DNA of 64,000 nt from Sphaerotilus montanus (GCF_013410775.1 NZ_JACCFH010000002.1:62001-126000), one strand, 5' to 3'. Positions 1 through 7,928 are shown, counted from the first letter of the stretch. Translations and numbers: made by a program. The notes: generated from the letters alone by a model not told the origin.

Positions 1-2
1 AG

Positions 3-2744
3 CGCTTGGTGGGTGCGGTAACCTACGACCGCATCGCTGGCTACTTTCGCAGCAGCTTGTTCGAGGTGGCGGGCGAGGCCCTGGCGCAGGTGCAAGGGCC
101 GATACGCATCGTCTGCAATTCCGACTTGGACCCGCAGGACTTGATCACCGCTGCCGCTGCGCAGGCTGCTCTGCGCCGGAGCTGGTGCGCCGGCAAACCC
201 GAGGACGCACCACCTGCCGCACTGCCCCGCTACAAAGCACTATACGAGGCCCTGACCAGCAAGCGCATCGAGGTGCGGGTGCTGCCGGACACGGCGTTTG
301 GTCTTATCCACGGCAAGGCCGGTGTAGTGCGGCGCGCTGATGGCAGGGCCACGGCATTCCTGGGCAGCGTGAACGAGAGCGCCAGTGCTTGGCGGTTGAA
401 CTACGAGCTGCTGTGGGAGGACGACGCTCCCGACACCGTAGCCTGGGTGCAGGAGGAGTTTGACGCCCTCTGGAACGATCCGCGCGCCATCGACTTGAGC
501 GTGTGCCCGTTCATTGCGCAGGACGTACAGCGCATTGCAGCCCGCCGGATCATCGAGGTACCGCAGTGGAAGGCTACTGCCGACACCCAGATCGCCGCTG
601 CTTCTGCGGCGGTGGAAACGCCGGTCTACCGCCGCGAGCAGGGCCTGTGGCCGCACCAGAAGTACTTTGCCCAGTTGGCTCTGGAGCGTCACCGCCTGGG
701 TGGTGCGCGGCTGGTGCTGGCAGACCAGGTGGGCCTGGGCAAGACCGTGCAACTGGCCATGGCCGCGATGCTGATGGCGCTGGAAGATCCGGATGGAGGG
801 CCGGTGCTGGTGCTGGCCCCCAAGCCTCTGTTGCAGCAATGGCAAGGCGAGTTGATGGAGCTGCTGCATTTACCGTCGGCGCGCTGGAACGGCCGCGCCT
901 GGGTTGATGAGCACGCGCTGGAATATCCGTCCGAAGGCGTCAGGTCGCTGGGCAAGTGCCCGCGCCGCATCGGGCTGGTGTCGCAGGGTCTGGTGGTTCG
1001 CGGGCTGCCGGAGGCCCTGCAGCAGTTGCTGTCGCGCCGCTACACCTGTGTGATCGTTGACGAGGCGCACCGCGCCCGGCGCCGCAACGTGCCCAAGGTG
1101 GACGCCAGCGACGAGGATGTGGACGAACGCGCCGAGCCGAACAAGCTGATGGCCTTCCTGAAACAGATCGGTCCATGCACCAAGAGCATGTTGCTGGCCA
1201 CAGCCACCCCGGTGCAGTTACATCCGCTGGAGGCCTGGGACTTGTTGGATATCCTGTCCCATGGCAACGACGGTGTGCTGGGAGGCTGGACGCGTACCAG
1301 TCCCTGGTTCCGGCCCAGCCACTGCCTGGCGGTTGCCAACGGAGAGGCCTCGGTACCAACCGAGGTGAAGGCAGGCTGGCAGTACGTGCGCGACCCCTTG
1401 CCAGCGCGGGCCGAAGGTGACGGCTTCGACCGCATCCGCCGCAACCTTGACGCCGACGACCACACTTGGCAGTTCGCGCCCGAGGTGCTGGACAAGCTCT
1501 CGCCTGCAATCCGCCGTGTGCAGTTGCAGAACGGTGTACTACCAGGCTACGGCGACCAGTTCAACCCGCTGCTGCGCTGCATCGTGCGGCGCACACGTGG
1601 CTACCTGGAGGCCACCGTCAACCCGGCGACTGGTGGCTATTTCCTGCCCAAGGTGACCGTCCGCCTGTTTGGTGAAGACAGCACCAGCGCGCTGGGGTTG
1701 GGTGGGTACTTGCGCGAGGCCTATGAGGAAGCTGAGGAGTTCAGCCGGCTGATGCAACAACGCGTGCGAGGTGCAGGCTTCTTCAAGACGCTGCTGCTGC
1801 GACGCTTGGGTAGCTCAATGGAGGCTGGCCGCAATACCGTGATGAAGCTACTGAGCAGTGCTCCCGACGAAGTGACGGACGAAGACGACGATGACACTGA
1901 CGACGTGGCTCAGGGCGAAGAATCCCCGCCACGCGGCAGCACCGCGACTTCCGACTTCAAGGATTTCACCAAGGCCGAGGTAGCCTCGCTGCAGCGCTGT
2001 TTGGCGCTGCTGCAGCAAGGCGGGAACAACGACCCCAAGCTGGACGCAGTGCTGGGCTATTTGCTGGGTGGCCGGCCGGATGTGAGCGAGCGCTGGATCG
2101 ACCGCGGCTGTATCCTGTTCTCGCAGTACTACGACACCGCACGCTGGGTAGGCGACGAGATGGCCAAGCGGCCGGAGTTCTCGGGCATGGAGATCGGGCT
2201 GTATGCGGGCAGCAATCGCTCTGGCATCTGGAGTGGCGGCCGCTTCCAGCGCTGCGACCGCGAGTTGCTGAAGGCTCGTGTGCGGGCCGGTGAACTGAAG
2301 CTGCTGCTTGGCACCGATGCGGCGTCCGAGGGCTTGAACCTGCAGCGCCTGGGCACGCTGATCAACATCGACTTGCCCTGGAACCCCACGCGCCTGGAGC
2401 AGCGCAAGGGCCGCATTCAGCGCATCGGGCAGGTACGTAGTGAAGTATGGGTGGCAAACCTGCGCTACAGAGGCTCTGTGGAAGACAGAGTTCATGAAGT
2501 GCTGGCTGATCGCCTTGAATCCATCCACCAATTGTTCGGGCAGATCCCCGACACCCTGGAAGACGTGTGGGTCAAAATCGCCTTGGCCGATGAGGAAGAG
2601 GCTCGGCGCCTGATAGATCGCACTGCGGCGACACGCAACCCCTTCGATGCGAAGTACAGCAAGGTCGAGGATGCGGACTGGGAAACATGTTCGCTGGTGT
2701 TGGAGCCGAGTTCCGTGAACGAGCAGCTTTCGCGCGGTTGGTAA
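3..2744 (+). CDS. PLD-like nuclease / SNF2 helicase fusion, 5' end outside window
   Basis: Open from the window edge, so the true start lies upstream; the first in-window start-like codon (TTG at 6) is not proposed as the real one. The N-terminal ~180 residues look like a phospholipase-D-type nuclease domain (IHGK followed by FLGSVNES). From about residue 220 there is a complete SNF2-type superfamily 2 helicase: Walker A as QVGLGKT (~245), DEAH (~351), LLATATP (motif III), GTDAASEGLNL (motif V) and QRKGRIQRIGQ (motif VI). An acidic insert (residues ~620-640, Asp/Glu-rich) separates the two RecA lobes. PLD and SNF2 domains are common parts of phage-defence and DNA-repair systems, so a defence role is plausible but inferred. 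The gene converges on the minus-strand run to its right with only 46 bp between stops. It is probably a complete, functional C-terminal part. Confidence 0.85.
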   Translation, partial: RLVGAVTYDRIAGYFRSSLFEVAGEALAQVQGPIRIVCNSDLDPQDLITAAAAQAALRRSWCAGKPEDAPPAALPRYKALYEALTSKRIEVRVLPDTAFGLIHGKAGVVRRADGRATAFLGSVNESASAWRLNYELLWEDDAPDTVAWVQEEFDALWNDPRAIDLSVCPFIAQDVQRIAARRIIEVPQWKATADTQIAAASAAVETPVYRREQGLWPHQKYFAQLALERHRLGGARLVLADQVGLGKTVQLAMAAMLMALEDPDGGPVLVLAPKPLLQQWQGELMELLHLPSARWNGRAWVDEHALEYPSEGVRSLGKCPRRIGLVSQGLVVRGLPEALQQLLSRRYTCVIVDEAHRARRRNVPKVDASDEDVDERAEPNKLMAFLKQIGPCTKSMLLATATPVQLHPLEAWDLLDILSHGNDGVLGGWTRTSPWFRPSHCLAVANGEASVPTEVKAGWQYVRDPLPARAEGDGFDRIRRNLDADDHTWQFAPEVLDKLSPAIRRVQLQNGVLPGYGDQFNPLLRCIVRRTRGYLEATVNPATGGYFLPKVTVRLFGEDSTSALGLGGYLREAYEEAEEFSRLMQQRVRGAGFFKTLLLRRLGSSMEAGRNTVMKLLSSAPDEVTDEDDDDTDDVAQGEESPPRGSTATSDFKDFTKAEVASLQRCLALLQQGGNNDPKLDAVLGYLLGGRPDVSERWIDRGCILFSQYYDTARWVGDEMAKRPEFSGMEIGLYAGSNRSGIWSGGRFQRCDRELLKARVRAGELKLLLGTDAASEGLNLQRLGTLINIDLPWNPTRLEQRKGRIQRIGQVRSEVWVANLRYRGSVEDRVHEVLADRLESIHQLFGQIPDTLEDVWVKIALADEEEARRLIDRTAATRNPFDAKYSKVEDADWETCSLVLEPSSVNEQLSRGW

Positions 2745-2790
2745 TCGCTCAAACACGACGCATCGCCTGCGCCACGTCCGGGACTTGCCG

Positions 2791-2997
2791 CTACTTCAGC
2801 ACCGACCACTTGACCCACTGCGCACAAGTAGCCGACGGACTCCGCTCCGTGCGGTTCCAGCCCCCGCCAACACATTCGCCGCGCACCCGGTCGCTGTCGT
2901 ACTCGACCCGGTCCCGAAACGTGGACACATCGCGCGACCCCGCCCAGTGGGTGCAGGTGGCACAGACTTGCCACGTAGAAGGTTTGCTGGTGCTCAT
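2791..2997 (-). CDS. 68-aa four-cysteine small protein
   Basis: Its ATG (2997-2995) overlaps the stop of the upstream PAS gene in an ATGA arrangement, indicating translational coupling; this overlap decided the start. The product is hydrophilic with no signal peptide or membrane segment. Cysteines are at residues 12, 15, 42 and 58 (CATC near the N terminus, then ECVGGG and TCAQW), and it has four tryptophans. This spacing would suit a structural zinc site or disulfides, which is an inference. I do not recognise a named family. The regular Cys/Trp pattern, coupled start and codon usage like its neighbours argue for a real gene. It is the last gene of the minus-strand run that begins beside the IS element. 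Confidence 0.65.
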   Translation of the reverse strand: MSTSKPSTWQVCATCTHWAGSRDVSTFRDRVEYDSDRVRGECVGGGWNRTERSPSATCAQWVKWSVLK

Positions 2998-3698
2998 GCA
3001 GAGACTCCGTGAAGGGGTTGGTTGGAAACGTGGGATGTTGGTGAATCGACCGGCCCCTGCTCGGCCACCGTCACCAAGCAACCCAGTAGCTTCGAGGCTT
3101 CGGCAGACACCGGGGTACAGGTCAGACGGACAGGCACCGGCGAACGGCCATGCAGGGCAAACAGCAACGCCACACGCACCCGCGGCACGGCGGCCTTCAG
3201 CACCTGCGTCCAGGGGAGATCGACACCCCCTGGCGCCAGCGACAGCGCCTCACACCACCAGGAGTGCGCGTCCAGCGAGTCGCCGATTTGCACTGCCTTC
3301 GGGCTGACCAGCGTCTTGAACGCATCGTTGACGAGCACGACACGCCCGTCTTGGTCCAGCAGAACCACGGCATCGGGCAGCAGGTTCATCGCGTTGCTCA
3401 CCCGCTCGGGCACGACGTCCGCTGAAACGAACGGACCCAGTTTCCCGCGCAGATACACCCACACGGTGACCACCAAGGCCATCACCGAAATCAGCGGCCA
3501 CCGACTCCATGGCGGATCAACGACACCGGGACTCAGCCATCGCCCGACCTGGTCGAGACCGACTAGGCACAGCAGTGTGAGCGCTGCAAGACTGGCGGAC
3601 ATGCGCCACAGCGGGACCAGAGGACGCAGGCGATTCGGCGGCACAGCGAGCTTTCGAGAGTGAGCCGGTTCTATCGGTATCGAGCCGATCAACTTCAC
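2994..3698 (-). CDS. Membrane-anchored PAS-domain protein without output domain
   Basis: The product is 234 aa. Two hydrophobic segments (about residues 33-53 and 66-84) form a short membrane anchor. They are followed by a PAS domain (about 98-215: LPDAVVLLDQDGRVVLVNDAF is the classic PAS core). PAS domains bind small ligands or cofactors and normally sense for an attached kinase, cyclase or phosphodiesterase. Here the protein ends right after the PAS domain, so it is either a stand-alone sensor or the remnant of a truncated sensor kinase or GGDEF protein. The GTG start at 3698 lies 9 bp after the stop of the preceding gene; an internal ATG (residue 33, just before the first membrane segment) is an alternative. 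Its stop overlaps the start of the 68-aa gene by 4 bp. Confidence 0.65.
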   Translation of the reverse strand: MKLIGSIPIEPAHSRKLAVPPNRLRPLVPLWRMSASLAALTLLCLVGLDQVGRWLSPGVVDPPWSRWPLISVMALVVTVWVYLRGKLGPFVSADVVPERVSNAMNLLPDAVVLLDQDGRVVLVNDAFKTLVSPKAVQIGDSLDAHSWWCEALSLAPGGVDLPWTQVLKAAVPRVRVALLFALHGRSPVPVRLTCTPVSAEASKLLGCLVTVAEQGPVDSPTSHVSNQPLHGVSA

Positions 3699-3707
3699 CC
3701 GCGGGCG

Positions 3708-4076
3708 CTACGCGGGGCTCACCTTGCGTTCATGCCGAGGGTCGTCCTGCAGGTTGTAGAGGACTTCCCAGACGTCGTGGTACACCCCCGCCCGCTCATG
3801 CCCCTGCTTGCGCCCGACCTCGCTCTTGAAATTGCTGTAGCCGAGTTGCTCGATCGACCGCGCCATCGCCTGGGCGACAGCCTCGCGCGGCGCCTGGGCG
3901 CGGTAGCGGTAATCGTTGTGCGGGCTCTTGCGGATCTCGCCCAGTTCGGGGAGCAGGTGGGCACGAAGATTTTCCAGGTCCGCCTTGACCCGTGCGCGCA
4001 CGGTCAGGGTGCCGGTCGAAACATCTTCCGGCTTGCAGACGATGCTGAAAAAGCCGATCGGGGTGAGTAGCCACAT
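3708..4076 (-). CDS. Conserved hypothetical 122-aa protein
   Basis: The start at 4076 (MWLLTPIGFFSIV) is chosen because a good ribosome-binding site (CTGGAGA) lies 8-9 bp upstream; a longer reading from 4112 has no such site. The protein looks globular and cytosolic: a short hydrophobic beta-type N terminus, then a charged, Arg/Lys-rich region with DYRYRAQ and YSNFKSEV, and a C-terminal YHDVWEVLYNLQ segment. It resembles a family of small uncharacterised bacterial proteins I have seen annotated only as hypothetical, so no function is proposed. It lies 32 bp downstream of the SIR2 gene and 9 bp before the PAS gene, so it is almost certainly co-transcribed with both. Confidence 0.7.
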   Translation of the reverse strand: MWLLTPIGFFSIVCKPEDVSTGTLTVRARVKADLENLRAHLLPELGEIRKSPHNDYRYRAQAPREAVAQAMARSIEQLGYSNFKSEVGRKQGHERAGVYHDVWEVLYNLQDDPRHERKVSPA

Positions 4077-4108
4077 GGTGAAGGTTCTCCAGAAAAAAGA
4101 CGATCCGT

Positions 4109-4888
4109 TCAAGGATCAATGGCCGACCACCGCGCCATCAGCGCCGGCAGCACCTCGCCCGCAGGCCCACGCAGGCACAACTCGCGGGACCGCCCATCGG
4201 CCAGTTCGCCGGGGTTGATGACGATGATCGGCTTGCCTTGCTGCGCGGCGATCTGGTGCAGACCCGCCGCCGGGAACACCTGTCCAGAAGTGCCGATCGA
4301 GAGGAACAGATCGCATTCGCGCACCGCACGCTCGGCCGCCGACCACGCCAGCGTCGGCAGCGATTCGCCGAACCAGACCACGCCGGGCCGCACATATCCA
4401 CGGCACCGCTCGCACCGTGGCGGCTGTATCGAGCGACCGCCCTCCGGCTCATCGGGGATCCCGTCTGGCAGCACGTGCGGATGCCCGCAGGCAAAGCAGC
4501 GCGGATGAAGCAAGCTGCCGTGCAGGTGAACCACGTCTGGACTGCCCGCCCGCTCATGTAGGTCATCGACGTTCTGCGTGATCAACCGGCAGTCTTCGAC
4601 GCGCTGGCTCAAGGCCACCAGCGCGCGATGCCCGGCGTTGGGTTCGCTGCTCAGCACCTGCATGCGGCGCCATTCGTACCAGCCCCAGACCAGCGCCTTG
4701 TCTTCTCGAAATGCCCGCGGCGTGGCCAGGTCCGCCGCTTCGAAGCGCTCCCACAACCCAGTCAGGGCATCACGAAAGGTCGGGATGCCGCTCTCGGCAG
4801 AGATTCCCGCACCCGTCAGCACGGCCACCCGACGCGACTGGGCCAGCCAGTCCACAGCCTTGTTCAGTTGGGTGTCGTGAACGGTCAC
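4109..4888 (-). CDS. SIR2-family NAD-dependent protein deacylase
   Basis: The product is 259 aa, typical for a bacterial sirtuin. These enzymes remove acyl groups from lysines using NAD, releasing nicotinamide and O-acyl-ADP-ribose. Visible signatures are the NAD-binding TGAGISAESGIPTFR, the TQNVDDLHERAG motif, the catalytic His in HLHG, and two zinc-binding cysteine pairs (CFAC and CERC). GIGTSG- and NPGE-like motifs of the Rossmann fold appear as SIGTSGQVFPAA and VINPGE. The start is set at the GTG at 4888 because it overlaps the stop of the phosphatase gene by 4 bp (GTGA); an upstream in-frame extension has no sirtuin similarity. Its place between a phosphatase and a conserved small gene, downstream of a macro-like gene, suggests an ADP-ribose or NAD-linked module. 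Confidence 0.92.
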   Translation of the reverse strand: MTVHDTQLNKAVDWLAQSRRVAVLTGAGISAESGIPTFRDALTGLWERFEAADLATPRAFREDKALVWGWYEWRRMQVLSSEPNAGHRALVALSQRVEDCRLITQNVDDLHERAGSPDVVHLHGSLLHPRCFACGHPHVLPDGIPDEPEGGRSIQPPRCERCRGYVRPGVVWFGESLPTLAWSAAERAVRECDLFLSIGTSGQVFPAAGLHQIAAQQGKPIIVINPGELADGRSRELCLRGPAGEVLPALMARWSAIDP

Positions 4889-5427
4889 GCAGCCACCCCA
4901 GGTGACGGCTTCGACAACGCCGCTTCGACGATGTGCCAGTCCTGCACATAGCGGCGCTGCTCGGCCGTCTCGGGTGACTGCGGCCGGCGTGCCGACTTGG
5001 GGCACTCGCGCCAGAGTTCGGCCAGTCGTGTGAGTGCCGCGTCCGCCTGCAGCCCCTGGCGTGACGACAGCCCGCACCCCACGATGACCCCGGTTCGACC
5101 GATGCCGCCCCAGCAGTGCAGGTACACCCCACGGCCTGCGCTCAGGTGCCGGTCGATCGACGCCAGGATTCCCACTGTGCGGGACACGTCCGACGGGATC
5201 GACACATCGCGAATCGGATGCCGCTCATGAACCACCTGCGAAGGCAACCACTGCGCGTAGGGCGCCAGTTCGTCTGCCTCGGTCAGGTCAATGAACGCTG
5301 TGATGCCCGCCTGGACCATGGCGGTGACTTTCTGCTGCCCTTCCGCTGCACTTTTGGCGCCCGGATACTCGCCGGCATAGAAGCGGTCTGGAATCACGGG
5401 GTAACTGAAATGGGTCGGACGGGTCAC
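4885..5427 (-). CDS. Dual-specificity / tyrosine-type phosphatase
   Basis: The product is 180 aa with the Cys-based phosphatase P-loop HCWGGIGRTG (HCx5R plus TG) at about residues 104-113, the nucleophile being the Cys. An N-terminal FYAGEYPGA segment and a DLTEADE loop, positioned like the general-acid loop region, fit small bacterial dual-specificity phosphatases. The protein lacks signal peptide and membrane segments and is therefore cytosolic. It is coupled to the SIR2 gene by a 4-bp overlap and starts 50 bp after the macro-like gene. Such phosphatases occur beside ADP-ribose-handling genes in bacteria, so its substrate may be a nucleotide or ADP-ribose phosphate rather than phosphotyrosine; that part is inference. 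Confidence 0.88.
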   Translation of the reverse strand: MTRPTHFSYPVIPDRFYAGEYPGAKSAAEGQQKVTAMVQAGITAFIDLTEADELAPYAQWLPSQVVHERHPIRDVSIPSDVSRTVGILASIDRHLSAGRGVYLHCWGGIGRTGVIVGCGLSSRQGLQADAALTRLAELWRECPKSARRPQSPETAEQRRYVQDWHIVEAALSKPSPGVAA

Positions 5428-5477
5428 GGCGGTTTCCTGGGAAAAATGGGGGCGTCATGCGGGCAGTCGGCTGCTAC

Positions 5478-6401
5478 TCAGACCTCGATCGGGATACAGC
5501 AGAGGTTGCTGTCATCGACCCGCATCGTCAGACCTTGTGTCAGGACCAGTTTTTCCCATGTGCGGAACGGCGCTGGCGGGGAATACTGCTGAACCCGCGG
5601 TTCATAACGGCCTTCGACCCCGGTCATGACCTGCATTGAGTTGGTTGCGGCGGCCTTGACCCCATCGTCCGTGGCGCGCAGGCCGCCATAAAAATCATTG
5701 CCCGGCCAAGACACGTGGTCCCATGCCACGACGCTGAACAGATCGCAGTCGCTGAAATCCTCCCCCGCCTGCGCATAGGCCTGCGGCTCGCACAACTGCG
5801 GAGTTTTGGGATTTCCTCGGGCGAGCGGCCGCACCCGCAGCAGCGTTTGCTCGAACTGCTCTTGCTGGTTGTCGCATTCCTGATAAGGGTCGAAGTGAAC
5901 CAGTTTCACATGCGACAGTCGCTGGGCGTGCTTGGCCAGCAACGCCTTCAAAGCCGCCAACAACTTCGACCCCATCTTGCCGCGATACGGCCCAGCGAAC
6001 ATGCCGCAGCCGAGACCTGGCACCGTGATGACGGCCTTGCGACCACGGGCACGGGCGACCTCATTGGCATGGACAAAGACCGGCAGCAGACGGCGCTCAT
6101 AGAGGGCAGCGTAGCCTTGGTCGTCGAAGCGACCGTTGCGCACCACTTCGTCCCAGTCCGCAGAGCGCCCACCACGGCCCGTCTCCAGCAACGCGCCGGG
6201 CGTGAAGAGCAGCGAGGCAGAGAACGGTTGTGCGTGAACCACAGGGTAGCTGTGCACACCGTTGTCATAGACCGTGACCGGAGTGGCCACGCTGATGTCG
6301 CCCAGCAAACCCAACTCATCCAGATTCCAGTCCGTCCCATCGCCAGATACAGCGCTTTCGGCAAATATCTTGGGCTTTTTAGTGGATATCAAAAGACGCA
6401 T
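5478..6401 (-). CDS. Macro-domain-like protein, 5' end abutting an IS element
   Basis: The product is 307 aa from the ATG at 6401 (MRLLISTKKPK). The central region VITVPGLGCGMFAGPYRG and the later SVVAWDHVSWPGNDFYGG with DDGVKAAATNSM resemble the ADP-ribose-binding loops of macro-type domains. The protein as a whole belongs to a little-described family, so the call is a fold-level suggestion. The IS1595 element begins only 24 bp upstream of the chosen ATG, and no convincing ribosome-binding site remains. The gene has therefore lost its promoter, its true N terminus, or both. Downstream it leads into phosphatase and SIR2 genes. If it is a macro domain, substrates would be ADP-ribose derivatives such as the sirtuin product O-acyl-ADP-ribose. 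Confidence 0.6.
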   Translation of the reverse strand: MRLLISTKKPKIFAESAVSGDGTDWNLDELGLLGDISVATPVTVYDNGVHSYPVVHAQPFSASLLFTPGALLETGRGGRSADWDEVVRNGRFDDQGYAALYERRLLPVFVHANEVARARGRKAVITVPGLGCGMFAGPYRGKMGSKLLAALKALLAKHAQRLSHVKLVHFDPYQECDNQQEQFEQTLLRVRPLARGNPKTPQLCEPQAYAQAGEDFSDCDLFSVVAWDHVSWPGNDFYGGLRATDDGVKAAATNSMQVMTGVEGRYEPRVQQYSPPAPFRTWEKLVLTQGLTMRVDDSNLCCIPIEV

Positions 6402-6425
6402 GAATTCAGTGAATCCAAGGGCTTT

Positions 6426-6449
6426 CCTGATTAGCAACGATCCTCAGCA
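6426..6449. repeat. Left terminal inverted repeat of the IS1595-type element
   Basis: Reads CCTGATTAGCAACGATCCTC followed by AGCA, and pairs with 7447-7470. The transposase stop codon (TAA on the minus strand at 6433-6431) lies inside this repeat. Confidence 0.85.
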
Positions 6450-7387
6450 TTCCCCCGAACGACCCGCTGAGCCCGAGGCTTGCACCGCGAGACATCGATG
6501 ATGAGCCGAGCCACCAACTCGCGCAGGTCGAACCGACGGTTGAAGCGGTAGGCGAACGCTGCCAGGTAGCTGCTGGCGTACTTGGGGTACTTGAACGCAT
6601 GGAACGCACCCGACAACGTCGTCTTCAGGTTGCCCAGCACCGTGTTGACCCAGGTGAACTCGGGCAGCTCGCGCGGCTTGCGCTGCCCCACCACGATCGG
6701 CGTGTGCAGACAGCCCGCGCTGGTGACCGCGGCGAAGCACCCCAGCCCGTCGCTGACCACCCGCGCTCCCGGCATCAGCGCCGCCTGCGCCCACTGGCCC
6801 ACCGCCTCCAGCGTGAAGCCGCTCACCGGCGCGAGCTTGACGTACTGCGGATGCCCCTGGTCATTGACCGAGACCGCCGCCACGAACGGCACCTTGTTCT
6901 CCGAACCCCGACCCGCCTTGCCGCCGCTGCGCTCCCCGCCGAGGTAGGCATCGTCGAGCTGCACCGTGCCGTCGAGCCGGTGCTGGCTCTCCCGCTCGGC
7001 CATCGCGTGCATGATCTTCTGGTGCATCAGCCACGCCGTCGGGTAGCTCACGCCCACCTGCCGCTTGAGCGCCAGCGCCGACAGCCCCGTCTTGGCCTGG
7101 CTGAGCAGGTAGATCGCCAGGAACCACGTTCTCAGCGGCAGCTTGGTGCTCGCGAACAGGCTGCCCGCGGTCAGCGAAGTCTGGTGGCGGCAGCCGTTGC
7201 ATTGATACAGCTTGCGTGCGCCCTGGCCCACCACGTAGTGCGCCGCAGTGCCGCAGCGCGGGCACTCGAAGCCCTGGGGCCAGCGTGCCTGCTTGACCGC
7301 CTCGGCGCATTGCTCTTCCGTGCCGAAGCTGCTCATGAACTCCGGCAGCGACATCCCTTGCTGGAACTGGATTCGGTTCATCGGCAT
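6431..7387 (-). CDS. IS1595-family (ISXO2-like) transposase
   Basis: The product is 318 aa. The N-terminal zinc ribbon reads CPRC and CNGC (about residues 42-72). It is followed by the typical SLTAGSLFASTKLPLRTWFL segment and a DDE/N-type catalytic core beginning at LDDAYLGGE, with VVSDGLGCF and a C-terminal YRFNRRFDL region. The protein catalyses cut-and-paste or copy-type movement of its own element. It is uninterrupted and ends within the left inverted repeat, so the element may still be active. Confidence 0.93.
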   Translation of the reverse strand: MPMNRIQFQQGMSLPEFMSSFGTEEQCAEAVKQARWPQGFECPRCGTAAHYVVGQGARKLYQCNGCRHQTSLTAGSLFASTKLPLRTWFLAIYLLSQAKTGLSALALKRQVGVSYPTAWLMHQKIMHAMAERESQHRLDGTVQLDDAYLGGERSGGKAGRGSENKVPFVAAVSVNDQGHPQYVKLAPVSGFTLEAVGQWAQAALMPGARVVSDGLGCFAAVTSAGCLHTPIVVGQRKPRELPEFTWVNTVLGNLKTTLSGAFHAFKYPKYASSYLAAFAYRFNRRFDLRELVARLIIDVSRCKPRAQRVVRGNAEDRC

Positions 7388-7446
7388 GTGCTCGCTCCTG
7401 CGCTTTGTCTGCCTTCTACGCTACGCCTGATCGTCGGCTAGGGCCT

Positions 7447-7470
7447 TGCTGAAGATCATTGCTAATCAGG
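7447..7470. repeat. Right terminal inverted repeat of the IS1595-type element
   Basis: The reverse complement reads CCTGATTAGCAATGATCTTC followed by AGCA, differing from the left end at two positions. The outermost base is at 7470. Confidence 0.85.
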
Positions 7471-7531
7471 TCGCGCCTTGGACCTTGCTCAAATGCTCTG
7501 ATCGCAGGCTCTGCCGCGAACACACCCACCA

Positions 7532-7765
7532 CTAAACGAGCATGACAGTACAAACTTCTTCAGGAGTTAATTTTTGTTCCAAATGGTGGATGATTGTCGG
7601 AAGATGTTTGTTGACAAAATCCAACAATGGAGATTGTCCACCTCCAAAGATACTCGTTGAGAGTTCGTTGAGGCCGGTGATCATGTCATCAATAGAGACA
7701 TTGTCGTCGATTGACGTTTTAATGAAATTAACAGCCAACAGGCAGATGTCGTGGTTGAAGCTCAT
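7532..7765 (-). CDS. Saposin-like small protein
   Basis: The product is 77 aa from ATG 7765; a TTG 36 bp upstream is an alternative. The sequence matches the saposin-B pattern: DICLLAVNFIKTSI at the start, an amphipathic helical middle (FVNKHLPTIIHHLEQ) and LTPEEVCTVMLV at the end, the last being nearly the signature of animal and protist saposins. Saposin folds have three disulfides (C1-C6, C2-C5, C3-C4). Here only Cys8 and Cys72 remain, which correspond to the C2-C5 pair. There is no signal peptide. Base composition is visibly AT-richer than the rest of the window. No clear ribosome-binding site is present. It may be a real acquired gene or a fragment; the similarity is judged by eye. Confidence 0.5.
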   Translation of the reverse strand: MSFNHDICLLAVNFIKTSIDDNVSIDDMITGLNELSTSIFGGGQSPLLDFVNKHLPTIIHHLEQKLTPEEVCTVMLV

Positions 7766-7928
7766 TTTTGGATGGTAAAGAGTCTGATCGATTTTTGTCA
7801 ACTGGTCGCTGAACGCCCCAAGTCTCCAGTGCGTTCAAGGTGACCATGGCAGGCTGAAAGCGGAATGCAGTACCGACCCGAACAGCACGGCACGACAAGG
7901 TGAGCAAGACTGGGGGCATGATGGAATT

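Larger units (their letters stand above)
6426..7470 (-). mobile_element. IS1595-family insertion sequence, complete
   Basis: A 1045-bp element bounded by 24-bp imperfect inverted repeats (CCTGATTAGCAACGATCCTC... on the left; the right end matches at 22 of 24 positions). It carries one full-length transposase. No matching 8-bp target duplication is visible outside the ends (AGGGCTTT on the left, TCGCGCCT on the right), although the family normally makes one. The flanks have therefore probably been rearranged since insertion. Confidence 0.88.

Noticed and set aside
3660-4070. 136-codon plus-strand frame opposite the 122-aa gene
   Set aside because: The minus-strand reading has a good ribosome-binding site, fits the operon spacing and resembles a conserved small protein; the plus-strand reading does not.
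4889-5077. N-terminal 63-residue extension of the SIR2 gene
   Set aside because: It runs antiparallel in composition to the phosphatase reading frame it overlaps and carries no sirtuin motifs. The GTG at 4888 overlapping the phosphatase stop is a better start.
7766-7928. Continuation of the IS110-like frame into a longer protein
   Set aside because: After about residue 58 the translation no longer resembles any IS110 enzyme, and it overlaps the saposin-like ORF, so only the core segment is called as a remnant.
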